Of a DNA stretch of 64,000 nucleotides, positions 35,005-43,677 are shown one piece after another; the first letter of the stretch is position 1, and each line of letters starts with the position of its first letter. The DNA is from JASLEW01 sp035544875 (lineage in GTDB: Bacteria; Acidobacteriota; Thermoanaerobaculia; Multivoradales; UBA5704): NCBI GenBank assembly GCA_035544875.1, contig DASZZP010000051.1, forward strand, positions 1 through 64,000, written 5' to 3'. The position numbers were made by a program, and so were the translations under genes. The notes below the pieces were generated by a model. It saw only the letters and a program-made list of their open reading frames with translations. It was not told the DNA's origin and did not search any database.

Positions 35005-35607
35005 ATGCCGAGCAAGCGCTACCTGATCAACGAGATTTTCTACAGCCTGCAGGGGGAGGGAGTGCGCGCCGGAACGCCGAACCTTTTCTTGCGCTTTGCG
35101 CGCTGCAACCTTGCCTGCACGGTCGAAACTCACGGTTTTGATTGCGATACGGAGTTCGAGTCGGGGCGTCGCCTGAGCGCCTGCGAAATCGTCGCCGAGG
35201 GGCGCGCCCTCTCGGCAAGCTGCGGCTGGATGGTCTTGACCGGCGGCGAGCCTGGCCTGCAGCTGGATGGCGAGCTGATCGAGGCGTTGCACGAAGCCGG
35301 CCTCGAGCTGGCGATCGAGACCAACGGCAGCGTCGAGCTGCCGGACGGTCTCGACTGGATCACCGTCAGCCCCAAGGTGGCTGAGCACGCGATCCGGCAG
35401 CGCCATGGCGACGAGGTCAAGTACGTCCGCGGCTACGGCCAGGGGGTGCCGCGCACGGTGGTCAAGGCCGATCACTACCTGCTGTCGCCCGCCTTCGACG
35501 GCGACGAGCTCGACCCCCGCACCCTCGACTGGTGCATCCGCCTCTGCAAGGAGAACCCCCCCTGGCGGCTGTCGGTGCAGCAGCACAAGCTGTGGCGCGT
35601 GCGCTAG
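35005..35607 (+). CDS. queE: 7-carboxy-7-deazaguanine synthase QueE-like radical SAM protein
   Basis: This radical SAM enzyme of 200 aa would convert 6-carboxytetrahydropterin to CDG in preQ0/queuosine biosynthesis. The N-terminus EIFYSLQGEGVRAGTPNLFLRF and the later MVLTGGEPGLQ and ETNGS match QueE. The cluster-binding Cys pattern is CNLAC followed by eight residues and then CDTEF (CX3CX8C), instead of the textbook CX3CX2C. The extra loop may be a clade feature. No other queuosine gene is in the window. Confidence 0.85.
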   Translation: MPSKRYLINEIFYSLQGEGVRAGTPNLFLRFARCNLACTVETHGFDCDTEFESGRRLSACEIVAEGRALSASCGWMVLTGGEPGLQLDGELIEALHEAGLELAIETNGSVELPDGLDWITVSPKVAEHAIRQRHGDEVKYVRGYGQGVPRTVVKADHYLLSPAFDGDELDPRTLDWCIRLCKENPPWRLSVQQHKLWRVR

Positions 35608-35623
35608 CCGAGCGTGCAGGCGC

Positions 35624-36190
35624 TCAGGGGAGCAGTAGGGCGCCGGCGCGGCCGGATTGCCAGGCGTAGGCGGCGAGAACGCGCTGGGCAGCGGTGCGGG
35701 CGCTGCCGCGGCGGGTGAGCATGAGCACGGCGCCGCCGAAGCCGCCGCCGGTCAGGCGGGCGCCGACGACCGTCTCCTCGCGCCGGGCGAGCGCGACCAG
35801 AAGGTCGATCTCCGGCGTCGAGACCGCGAAGTCCTCGGCTAGTGAGCGGTGCGAGGCCGCGAGCAGCCGTTCCAGCTGCGGCAGGTCGCCGACTCCCTGG
35901 ACATAGTCGAACCAGCCGCGCCCGCGGCTCTCGGCGCCGAGCCGGACCTGTTCGATCCCGCCGCCTTCGCTGCTGGCGACGTTGGCGCTCCACGCCCGCA
36001 CCAGATCGTCGTCGCGTGCCGCGATCTCGATCCGCGTGCGCCGCGGGATGGCGAGCGGCAAGACGTAGCCGCCGCTGGTGTCGGTGTGCTCGCCGATCAA
36101 GTTGACGCGGCCTGGCGCCTCGGCGGCGCAATCCGGTTGGCGCCCGAAGAGGGCGGAGAAGTCGGGCGGAGTGGTGACAGAGTCCTGCAA
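35624..36190 (-). pseudogene. galK: Galactokinase with large in-frame internal deletion
   Basis: The first 100 residues are the N-terminal third of galactokinase (APGRVNLIGEHTDTSGGYVLP, the sugar-binding signature). After WFDYVQGVG the sequence jumps to the C-terminal part (SHRSLAEDFAVSTPEIDLLV, then GARLTGGGFGGAV). About 170 residues are missing, including the GLSSSAA ATP-binding loop. The frame stays open, giving 188 aa against the usual 350-390. It cannot be a functional galactokinase as it stands. The start appears to be TTG 36190. Confidence 0.8.
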
Positions 36191-36239
36191 GGATGGTCGT
36201 CAAATCCGGGCCGTGCCGGCGGTCGGCCCGGGAAGCGCC

Positions 36240-36566
36240 TCAGGGGGAGGGGGCGAGGATCGCCAGCACCAGCAGGCGCTCGTCGCTTGTGTTGCGGATG
36301 CCGTGCGGCACCTCGGCAGGGGCGATCAACATCGTTCCCGCCGCCATCGGCAGCTGCCGTCCCTCGAGCAGGAAGACGCCGCGACCGGCAAGCACGTGGT
36401 AGACCTTGTCCATGCCGGCATGCGCGTGCAGCCGGTGCTCCTGGCCAGGCTCGAAGGCATTGAGGCCCACCAGCACCCGCTCGGATTGGAAGAGCGTGCT
36501 CTTGCCCATCTTGGCGTCGTCGTACACCGCATGGTCTGCTGGGCGAATCGCGGCGGGATGCTCCAT
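36240..36566 (-). CDS. Small cupin-domain protein
   Basis: This single-domain cupin has 108 aa. The metal-binding motif 1 is HRLHAHAGMDKVYHVLAG with two His and a following acidic/His pair, and motif 2 is APAEVPHGIRN. The function, whether small-molecule binding or dioxygenase/isomerase, cannot be told. GGAGGAG precedes ATG 36566. Confidence 0.88.
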   Translation of the reverse strand: MEHPAAIRPADHAVYDDAKMGKSTLFQSERVLVGLNAFEPGQEHRLHAHAGMDKVYHVLAGRGVFLLEGRQLPMAAGTMLIAPAEVPHGIRNTSDERLLVLAILAPSP

Positions 36567-36719
36567 CGCTGCTCCTCCAGGTGAGCGCCTTCGTGCGAGC
36601 CTCCCTACTCTATCGTGAGATGCCGCGTCTGGCTCGCGCGCCGGCGGCGGTGAGGCGGTGAGGGAGCGCTGGAGGGATAAGATGCGCCGGCAGATCGAGG
36701 TTCTGGAGGAGGAGCGGTC

Positions 36720-38198
36720 ATGGCGACGACGACGACTCGGTTGCGCGGCGCGAGGAGACTATCCCGCCTCGTTCTCCTGCCGCTGCAGCCGCTGGTGCTG
36801 CTTCTCCCGCTGGCGCTGGCGGCGCTGCTGCTGGCGCCGGCGGTAGCTGAGGCCGGCGGAGGGGGCGCAGAGGGGGCGGGGAACGCAAAGAGTGCTGTCG
36901 GCGCGGCGGGCATGGCGGATGCGGCAGGCGCGCGCGGGGCGGCGGCCTGGGAGCCGCCGGAGGCGCCGTTGATCGATCGTGCCCGCCGCCTGCTGCGCGA
37001 GGTGCCCCTGATCGACGGCCACAACGACCTTCCCTGGCAGCTTCGCCAGCGGGTCCACAACCAGCTCGCCAAGCTGGACCTGGCGCGCGACTGCAGCGGG
37101 CTCGCTCCGCCGCTGCACACCGACATTCCGCGTCTGCGCCGGGGCGCCGTGGGCGGCCAGTTCTGGTCGGTCTACGTGCCCATCGATCTGGCGGGAGCCG
37201 CGGCCGTGCAGGCGGTCTTCGAGCAGATCGACGACGTGCACCGCCTGGTCGAGCTCTACCCCGAGACGTTCGAGATGGCGGCTACCGCCGACGACGTTGT
37301 GCGCATCCATCGCGCGGGGCGCATCGCCTCGCTGATCGGAGTCGAGGGAGGACACTCGATCGGCGGCTCCCTGGGCGTTCTGCGCGAGCTCTACCGCGCC
37401 GGCGCGCGCTACATGACGCTCACTCACTCGAAGAACGACGAGTGGGCCGACTCGGCCACCGACGAGCCGCGCCATGGCGGTCTCACCCGCTTCGGCGAGG
37501 AAGTGGTGCGGGAGATGAACCGGCTGGGCATGCTGATCGACCTGTCCCACGTCTCGCCGCAGACCATGAAGGCGGCGCTGGAGGTGTCGACGGCGCCGGT
37601 CATCTTCTCGCACTCTTCCGCGCGCGCCCTGGACGACCACCCGCGCAACGTGCCCGACGAGATCCTCTCGCGGTTACACGGCGTTGGCGGCGTCGGCGGC
37701 GTCGTGATGGTGAGCTTCGTGCCCGATTTCACCTCCGCGGCGGTGCGCTTGAGCGCCGCCGACCTCGAGGCGGAGCAGGCGCGCGAGCGGGCGCTCTTCC
37801 CCGAGGACCCCGAGCGGGTGAAGCGCGAGACCGAGACCTGGAGGAAGGCCCATCCCACGCCCCGCGCCACGCTGGCGCAAGTGGCCGATCACATCGACCA
37901 CGTGCGGCAGGTGGCGGGAATCGATCACGTCGGTCTCGGCTCGGACTTCGACGGCATCACCTCGACGCCCGAGGGTCTTTCGTCGGTGGCCGACTATCCG
38001 GTGCTCATCGCCGAGCTGCTGCGCCGCGGCTACACCGACGAAGAGGTCAAGAAGGTGGCCGGCGGCAATCTGTTGCGGGTGCTGCGCGAAGCCGAGCAGG
38101 TGGCGGCGAAGCTGCGCCGCGAGCGCCCCGCCTCCGACGCGCGCATCGAGGAGCTGGACGCCCCCGCCGCCGCGCCCGCCGCGCCGAAGCGCCCATAG
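36720..38198 (+). CDS. Membrane dipeptidase (M19, renal dipeptidase family)
   Basis: This exported zinc dipeptidase has 492 aa. A signal peptide (about residues 12-42) and a Gly/Ala-rich linker precede the amidohydrolase domain. Metal-binding features are LIDGHNDLPW, GVEGGHSIGG, IDLSHVS, FSHSSARAL and HVGLGSDFDG. It hydrolyses dipeptides, including D-residue dipeptides, probably in the periplasm. A strong GGAGGAGGAG RBS precedes ATG 36720. Confidence 0.95.
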   Translation: MATTTTRLRGARRLSRLVLLPLQPLVLLLPLALAALLLAPAVAEAGGGGAEGAGNAKSAVGAAGMADAAGARGAAAWEPPEAPLIDRARRLLREVPLIDGHNDLPWQLRQRVHNQLAKLDLARDCSGLAPPLHTDIPRLRRGAVGGQFWSVYVPIDLAGAAAVQAVFEQIDDVHRLVELYPETFEMAATADDVVRIHRAGRIASLIGVEGGHSIGGSLGVLRELYRAGARYMTLTHSKNDEWADSATDEPRHGGLTRFGEEVVREMNRLGMLIDLSHVSPQTMKAALEVSTAPVIFSHSSARALDDHPRNVPDEILSRLHGVGGVGGVVMVSFVPDFTSAAVRLSAADLEAEQARERALFPEDPERVKRETETWRKAHPTPRATLAQVADHIDHVRQVAGIDHVGLGSDFDGITSTPEGLSSVADYPVLIAELLRRGYTDEEVKKVAGGNLLRVLREAEQVAAKLRRERPASDARIEELDAPAAAPAAPKRP

Positions 38199-38301
38199 CC
38201 GCGGTGATTCTGCCGCTTCCACGGGCCGCCAGGGCGCGGATACACGCCGGGTTCCGGCCAGCTCTCTATCCGGATAACCGCTCCCGGAAAAAGCGCTAAC
38301 G

Positions 38302-40545
38302 CTAACCGCCGCCGTGCGCGGTGAACAGATGCCGCTCCCGGCCGCTGTCGAGGTCGAACCTGACGAGGCCGTTGCGGTCGCGGAAGAGGTGGCTGGCGAA
38401 GCTCCAGGAGAGCGGCGCGGTGAGGGCTTGAACGGGGATGTTGAGCGGTGCGAGACGAGGGGGAAGAAGCAGGGAGCGGCCGGTGCTGAGATCGAGGGCA
38501 TGGAGCTCGTGTTGCGCCACCGGACCCGGGGCACCGCCGCCCCTTACCAGCGAGACGAGCAGCCGTTCGCCGGCCGGCTGGCGGTCGATCCAGACACCGC
38601 GCGCATCGGGGAAGGTGAAGCGCCGGCGGGGCTCTCGCTCCACGCCGTCGCGGTCGAGCAGGCGCAGCTCGCGGCCGGCGCCGCGCACCACCTCGACGAT
38701 GCGGCCATCGGCGAGGAAGACGGCGTGCGCCGCCGCCGGCAGACGAGCGAGCGCGCGTCCGCTCCGCGCGTCGTAGAGCAGCAGCTCGCCGTAGCCGATC
38801 CGGCGAGCGCCGTCTGCCGCCTGCCCGAGGTCGTCGAGGTCGTCGAGCGGGCCCGGCTCGCGCGCCAGGATGCGCTCGCCGTCGGCGCTGACTTCCCACG
38901 ACCGCGGCCGCAGGGGCGCGATGCTGATCACCTGCCGCAAGCGGGGAGCGGCGACGTCGAGCTCGTAGACCGTGAGCCGCTCCACCGGTGACGCGAACCT
39001 GCGCGGCCGGGCCGTTGGCGCCGAGGCCCTCTCGACCGGCGACGCGTCGTCGCCCGCCGCCGGAGCGTGCCGGCGGGCGAAAAGCGGCGCCGCGGCCTTC
39101 CGCGGACCAAGCTTTCTCGCCTTCCCGGTGGCGTCGTCGACCCTTCTGGAGACACCCTCCAAGCTGAGCGTGGGGCCCTCCTGCCCCGGCGGCTCCGGTG
39201 GCTCCGGCGACCCCAGGCGGTTGCCGTCCGGTGCCGAGTCGGCGCTCAGCATCTCCGCCCGATAGAGCTGCAGCCGGCCGGGCGCGACGAAGCGCAGCTC
39301 CTCGAAGGCCTCACCGGCAGGCAACGGCGTCGAGGCCAGCAGGCGGCCGTCGTCGATCTCGGTCACGGTGAGCCGGTAGCGGTGGTCTTCGAGCATGGCG
39401 ATCAGGCTGCCGGCGGCCGAGAGGGCTGCCATCCGCGGCTGCCAACCGACGACGACCGGCGAGCGGACGGGCCTGGCGCCCGGATGGACGAGGTCGAGCG
39501 TGAGCAGCTCGAGCGGCGAGGAGCGCGGGTCACCTTGCGGCTCGAGCCAGGCGACGCGGCCGCCGCCGCCGGCGAAGAGCGGTGGAGCCGCCGCCGGGGG
39601 CATGAAGCCGCCGGCGGCGCGGGTCCTGACGTAGGCGCCCGAGCGCGTGTCGATCAGGAACAGGGAGCGGAAGCCGCCCCGGTGCGCTGCGGTGCCGTAG
39701 GCGGCAATCCAGCTCTCGCCGGGGCTGGCGGCAGCGACGTTGAACGATTGCAAGTCGGCCGGCGAGATCTCGACCATCCAGCGGGCGAAGCCGGCGCCGG
39801 CAATGGCGGCCGGGACGAGGCTTGCCCACAGCACCAGCGCCTGGATGCGATGGGCGCGCCGGAGGTCGCTGCGGCCTGCGATCACCTCGGCGCCGCTGGT
39901 GGCAAGCAGCAGCAGCAGCAATGCACTTGCCAGCGGCATCGCCAGGGGCGCGAGGTAGGGCAGCGCTCCCTCGAAGGCGAGCCGCCGCCAGCTCGCCCAG
40001 GCCAGGGCGGCCACCGCCATGGCGCCGGCGAGATCGAGAGCGAGCCAGGAGGAGCGAGAGCGCGCCGTGACCGCGGTCACGTGCGCCACGAGCAGCAAGA
40101 AGAGCGCCCCGGCCACCACGGCTGGCAACTGCACCGCCAGTTCCGGGAGCTGTGGCGGAAATGGCCCGGAGCCATGCGTAATGCGGTCGATCAGCCACAC
40201 CGGCAGCGGGACCAGGATCGCGGCGCCACAAGCCAGGAGCAGCGCCGCTCCGATCTTGCCTAGCCAGATCGCCCAGCCCGCGAGCGGGCGGGAGAAATAG
40301 AAGCCGAGCCGGCGCTCTGCAAGGTCGCCGGCAATCACCGAGCCGCCCAGGAAAAGGGCCAACACGGCGCAGACGATGAGGCTCAGGCCGACCGCCGCCT
40401 CGTGCCGCGCCAGCGCCGCATCTCCGCCCGCCATTCCCGGCAGCGCCGGCGCCGCCAGGGGCAGCAGGCCGAGCAGAAGAGCGGCGGCGAGCAGCAGGCG
40501 CCGCTCCTCGATCTCGCGCGCCAGGACCGCCAGCAGACCGCTCAT
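38302..40545 (-). CDS. ABC transporter permease with large soluble C-terminal domain
   Basis: The protein has 747 aa. The first 265 residues hold about six or seven membrane helices, including GLSLIVCAVLALFLGGSVIAG and the family-typical FYFSRPLAGWAIWLGK of ABC-2-like permeases. The C-terminal 470 residues are soluble and beta-rich, with repeated blade-like segments (GRLQLYRAEML, SADGERILAR, GELLLYDARSGRALARL) that suggest a WD40/TolB-type propeller. This fusion is unusual for a permease. It overlaps the ATPase gene by ATGA and is probably its membrane partner. Confidence 0.75.
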   Translation of the reverse strand: MSGLLAVLAREIEERRLLLAAALLLGLLPLAAPALPGMAGGDAALARHEAAVGLSLIVCAVLALFLGGSVIAGDLAERRLGFYFSRPLAGWAIWLGKIGAALLLACGAAILVPLPVWLIDRITHGSGPFPPQLPELAVQLPAVVAGALFLLLVAHVTAVTARSRSSWLALDLAGAMAVAALAWASWRRLAFEGALPYLAPLAMPLASALLLLLLATSGAEVIAGRSDLRRAHRIQALVLWASLVPAAIAGAGFARWMVEISPADLQSFNVAAASPGESWIAAYGTAAHRGGFRSLFLIDTRSGAYVRTRAAGGFMPPAAAPPLFAGGGGRVAWLEPQGDPRSSPLELLTLDLVHPGARPVRSPVVVGWQPRMAALSAAGSLIAMLEDHRYRLTVTEIDDGRLLASTPLPAGEAFEELRFVAPGRLQLYRAEMLSADSAPDGNRLGSPEPPEPPGQEGPTLSLEGVSRRVDDATGKARKLGPRKAAAPLFARRHAPAAGDDASPVERASAPTARPRRFASPVERLTVYELDVAAPRLRQVISIAPLRPRSWEVSADGERILAREPGPLDDLDDLGQAADGARRIGYGELLLYDARSGRALARLPAAAHAVFLADGRIVEVVRGAGRELRLLDRDGVEREPRRRFTFPDARGVWIDRQPAGERLLVSLVRGGGAPGPVAQHELHALDLSTGRSLLLPPRLAPLNIPVQALTAPLSWSFASHLFRDRNGLVRFDLDSGRERHLFTAHGGG

Positions 40546-41660
40546 GACCGCTCCTTCCGCGCCGCGGCGGCCGGCTGGGCCGGGCCCGCCGCCGCCGCTT
40601 CGCCGCCGGGCGCCGGTGTGCCGACCAGGGCGAGGAAGATCTCTTCGAGGGATAGGGCGGCGGCCTGGGCGCGCCCGCCGCCGGGGTTCCCGCGCAGGCG
40701 GGCAAAGCGCTCTTCGTCATACCCCGCGACGACCGTCTCGACCCCCCAGCCGCGAGCGATCCGGCGCACCGGTCGCAGCTCGGAGAGGGCGGTCTCCTCG
40801 GCCTCGGTGATCCTTTCCTTCGCCGTCGCTGCCGCCACGCCGCCAAGCGGCAGGCTGATCCGCCGGAAGCGCGCCTTCAAGGTCTCGAGCTCCTCATCGA
40901 GCAGCAGCCGGCCCCGCGCGAGGATGCCGACGCGCAGAGCGATGCCTTCGACCGCCGCCAGGTCGTGGGTGGTCAGGAACACGGTCGTGCCGCGGTCGGC
41001 GAGGTCGCCGATCAGCTCCTCGAAGACCGCGCGCCGCGCCAGGGCGTCGAGGCCGAGGGTCGGGTCGTCGAGGATCAGCAGGCGTGGCGCGCTGGCCAGC
41101 GCTAGGGCCAGCGCCACCTGCCCTTTCTGACCCTTGGAGAGCTGGCCGAAAGGGACGTCGGCCGGGACCTCGAAGCGGCGCAGCCGCTCCTTGAACTCGG
41201 TCATGTTCCAGCGCGGGAAGAGCCGAGCGGAGAAGCGCGCCAGACCGCTCGCCGTCGCCGCGGGCGGCGCATTGGGCTCTTCGGGGACGACGCCGACCTC
41301 GCGCAGCAGCCTGGCGCGGTGGCGCCAGACGTCGCGCCCGAAGAGCAGGGCCCGGCCGGCGGCCGGCCGCTGCTCGCCGAGCAGGCAGCGCACGAGGGAC
41401 GACTTGCCCGCGCCGTTGCGGCCGAGCAGGGCATAGACGGTTCCCGCCGCGACTGTGAGCGAGACGTCGGCAAGGGCGGTCTTACGACCGTAGGTGACGC
41501 TCAGCGCCTCGGCCGCCAGAGGCGGCGAGCCGGCGGCGGGCTGGGCCGAGGGGCCGCGCCCAGCGGGGGCGTCCGCCAGTGTTTGCGGCGCGGCAGTGTC
41601 CCGTCCCGGCTGCGGCGACTGGGCCGGCGGGATCGATGCGGCGGCGGTGGGCTGAGTCAT
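40542..41660 (-). CDS. ABC transporter ATP-binding protein
   Basis: This ATPase has 372 aa. A Pro/Ala-rich N-terminus of about 55 residues precedes the nucleotide-binding domain: Walker A GRNGAGKSS, signature LSKGQKGQ, Walker B RLLILDDPTLGLD and the switch TTHDLAAVE. The domain order and the GntR gene upstream resemble YtrB/BcrA-type exporters that respond to cell-wall antibiotics. The C-terminus is Ala/Gly-rich. ATG 41660 overlaps the regulator stop. Confidence 0.92.
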   Translation of the reverse strand: MTQPTAAASIPPAQSPQPGRDTAAPQTLADAPAGRGPSAQPAAGSPPLAAEALSVTYGRKTALADVSLTVAAGTVYALLGRNGAGKSSLVRCLLGEQRPAAGRALLFGRDVWRHRARLLREVGVVPEEPNAPPAATASGLARFSARLFPRWNMTEFKERLRRFEVPADVPFGQLSKGQKGQVALALALASAPRLLILDDPTLGLDALARRAVFEELIGDLADRGTTVFLTTHDLAAVEGIALRVGILARGRLLLDEELETLKARFRRISLPLGGVAAATAKERITEAEETALSELRPVRRIARGWGVETVVAGYDEERFARLRGNPGGGRAQAAALSLEEIFLALVGTPAPGGEAAAAGPAQPAAAARKERS

Positions 41661-42082
41661 GCCTCTCCTTGTCCGGCATCCGGATCGCGGGCGTCGGTGC
41701 CGGCCAGCTCCCGCCACGCCTCGGCGAGGCCGCGATGGGTCTCTTCGGCGTCCGCCCCCAGCGTCAACCCCAGGCTGGCGAGGCGCAGGGCCCCCTCGTG
41801 CAGCCGGCGGCGGCGGTCGGCGTCCGAGAGGGCCGGCGGCTGCTCGGCAACGTAGGTGCCATCGCCGCGGCGTACGGCCAGGATTCCGCCGTCGGTGAGC
41901 CGCTGGTAGGCCTTCGAGACGGTGGCCGGGTTGACCCGCAGATCGCGCGCCAGATCGCGCACCGACGGAACCGGGGCGGCGGCGGCGAGCGCTCCGCTGG
42001 CCACCAGGTGGCGCACCGCCTCCTCGATCTGGCGCCAGATCGGCCGCGGATCGGAGGGGTCGATGCGCAGCGCGGGGAGCAT
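41657..42082 (-). CDS. GntR-family (YtrA-like) transcriptional regulator
   Basis: This regulator of 141 aa has an N-terminal winged HTH (PIWRQIEEAVRHLVASG ... VNPATVSKAYQRLTDGGIL) and a short C-terminal helical region. Its length and organisation match the YtrA subfamily, which usually autoregulates the ABC transporter operon it leads. An inverted repeat upstream (42135-42152) fits that role. Confidence 0.9.
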   Translation of the reverse strand: MLPALRIDPSDPRPIWRQIEEAVRHLVASGALAAAAPVPSVRDLARDLRVNPATVSKAYQRLTDGGILAVRRGDGTYVAEQPPALSDADRRRRLHEGALRLASLGLTLGADAEETHRGLAEAWRELAGTDARDPDAGQGEA

Positions 42083-42134
42083 GGGTTGGGCTCTGGATTG
42101 TGCTTCGGCTGCCCCGGACGACAGCCCCAGAAGT

Positions 42135-42172
42135 GTATTAGCAGAGTAATACAGTAATGCACCCTCTGTCAA
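42135..42172 (-). promoter_or_regulatory. Operator and promoter of the GntR-ABC operon
   Basis: A perfect inverted repeat gtatta-6-taatac occupies 42135-42152. On the minus strand a TTGACA (rc at 42167-42172) lies upstream, and a TATTAC-like -10 falls about 15 bases later, between it and the repeat. The operator therefore overlaps or just follows the -10, as expected for YtrA autoregulation. Confidence 0.65.
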
Positions 42173-42180
42173 GGGAGCGC

Positions 42181-42228
42181 CGCCCGGGGGGACGCCCCCC
42201 CACTGGCGCATGGACCAATTCGTCTAGC
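42181..42228 (+). repeat. Partial repeat copy E (G/C-run end module)
   Basis: This copy has ccggggggacgcccccc, then ctggcgca and ggaccaattcgtcta. It is a further copy of the end module of repeats A-D. It ends next to the stop codon of the S8 protease gene and next to the GntR promoter. Confidence 0.65.
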
Positions 42229-42231
42229 GGT

Positions 42232-43677
42232 CTACGAACAGGCTTGCCGGCCGAGGCTGGCCGCGAGGGCGGCGCAGGCGTCGACCTGGTCGACGGAGGG
42301 GGTCGGGTCGCCGGCCGCAATGGGGATCGGCCGGGCGGTCTTGTGGAAGAGGGCGCCGAGCTGGGCCGGGGAAAGGTGGGGCTCGCGCTCGAGCAGCAGA
42401 GCGGCGATGCCCGAGACCTGGGCGGCGGCAAACGAGGCGCCGGAAAAGAAATCGTAGTGGCCGTGGGGGACCGTGGTGAGGATATCGACTCCGGGCGCGG
42501 CGAGGGTGCCTGAGTCGACTTTACGGGTGGGAAAACGGAGGCCGCCCTGGATGTCGTCGCTGCCAGCCACCTGGATCACCCCGGGTAGGGTCGCCGGGAA
42601 CGAGCGCGCCGCGTCCGGGCCGACCGCCGCGACCACCACGATGCCGTGGGCCATGGCGGCGGCGAGCAGCTTGGCGAGCAGTGGATCGGAGGGGCCGGAA
42701 AGGCTGAAGTTGAGGATCTGCGCCCCTTGGGCGATGGCGAAGTCGATCGCCTTGGCCAGCGTGTAGCTGTCGCAGATCGCCTCGCGCGCCCCGGCCCGCT
42801 CCTGCCAGCACGCCTTGAGCGCGAAGATCTCGACCTGCGGCGCCACGCCGACCAGGCCGAGCTGGACGTTGGCGGCGGCCGCGATCACTCCGGCGACGGC
42901 GGTGCCGTGGATATCGCTGGTGAAGCTCTTTTCGCCGCGATCGACGAAGTTGTGGACTTTTACGATGCGGCCCCGCAGGTCGGGGTGGCCGAGGTCGATG
43001 CCGGTATCGACGATCGCCAGGCGAACGCCTTTGCCGGTCGACCAGCGGTGGGCCTGCTCGAGATGAAGTACCCGCGCGCTGTGCTGCAGCGGGATGGAGG
43101 CGTCGTCGCTGCGTGCGCCGAGAGTATCGAAGCGCTGGACCAGCTGCACGAGCTCGACGCGCGGGTCGGAAGCCAGCCGGCGCAGCAGCATCTCGACCGG
43201 CCGGTCGGGCGGCGGCTCGAAGACGATGCAGCGCTCGCCCAGCGATTGCAGCGACCAGGAAACGAGCGCGCGCATGCGATAGGTGCGTTCGATCTCGAGA
43301 GTGATCCCTGCCCAGATCGCGGGCGGGGCAGGGCGCAGGGTGATCATGACCTGGGCCGGCTTGGCGGCGGCCTGGTTGGTGGCCCGCCTTGGCTGCTGGC
43401 TGCCGCTCTCGATGCGCGCGCTCGAGGTGGGTCCCCCGGCGCGGGTCGTCTCCGCGTCAGGGGGGGTGTCGGCGGTGGTGGAGAAGGGAACAGCGGGGGC
43501 ATCGGGCCCGGCGGGTGGCACGGGCGCGGCAGGAGAACGCACCTCGGCACAGCCGAGGGGGAAGGCGAGAAGCGCGGCGAGCAGCAGCGAGGGCGGCATG
43601 CGCCCGCAAAGCGGAGCCGCTGCCCGGCGATGGCAATCAGCCGGTCGCGGCCGTGGTCGGCGTGGAAGTCCGGACAT
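42232..43677 (-). CDS. Subtilisin-like S8 serine protease
   Basis: This exported protease has 481 aa. A lipoprotein-type signal (MPPSLLLAALLAFPLGC) begins at the internal Met near residue 27. The frame itself opens at ATG 43677, which overlaps the anti-sigma stop. A Pro-rich linker and a prodomain-like region precede the catalytic domain. The triad is Asp in AIVDTGIDLGHPD, His in DIHGTAVAGV and Ser in FFSGASFAAAQVSG. The Ser motif SGASFAA differs from the common SGTSMAAP. Genes for a sigma factor and an anti-sigma protein lie directly upstream. Confidence 0.9.
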   Translation of the reverse strand: MSGLPRRPRPRPADCHRRAAAPLCGRMPPSLLLAALLAFPLGCAEVRSPAAPVPPAGPDAPAVPFSTTADTPPDAETTRAGGPTSSARIESGSQQPRRATNQAAAKPAQVMITLRPAPPAIWAGITLEIERTYRMRALVSWSLQSLGERCIVFEPPPDRPVEMLLRRLASDPRVELVQLVQRFDTLGARSDDASIPLQHSARVLHLEQAHRWSTGKGVRLAIVDTGIDLGHPDLRGRIVKVHNFVDRGEKSFTSDIHGTAVAGVIAAAANVQLGLVGVAPQVEIFALKACWQERAGAREAICDSYTLAKAIDFAIAQGAQILNFSLSGPSDPLLAKLLAAAMAHGIVVVAAVGPDAARSFPATLPGVIQVAGSDDIQGGLRFPTRKVDSGTLAAPGVDILTTVPHGHYDFFSGASFAAAQVSGIAALLLEREPHLSPAQLGALFHKTARPIPIAAGDPTPSVDQVDACAALAASLGRQACS

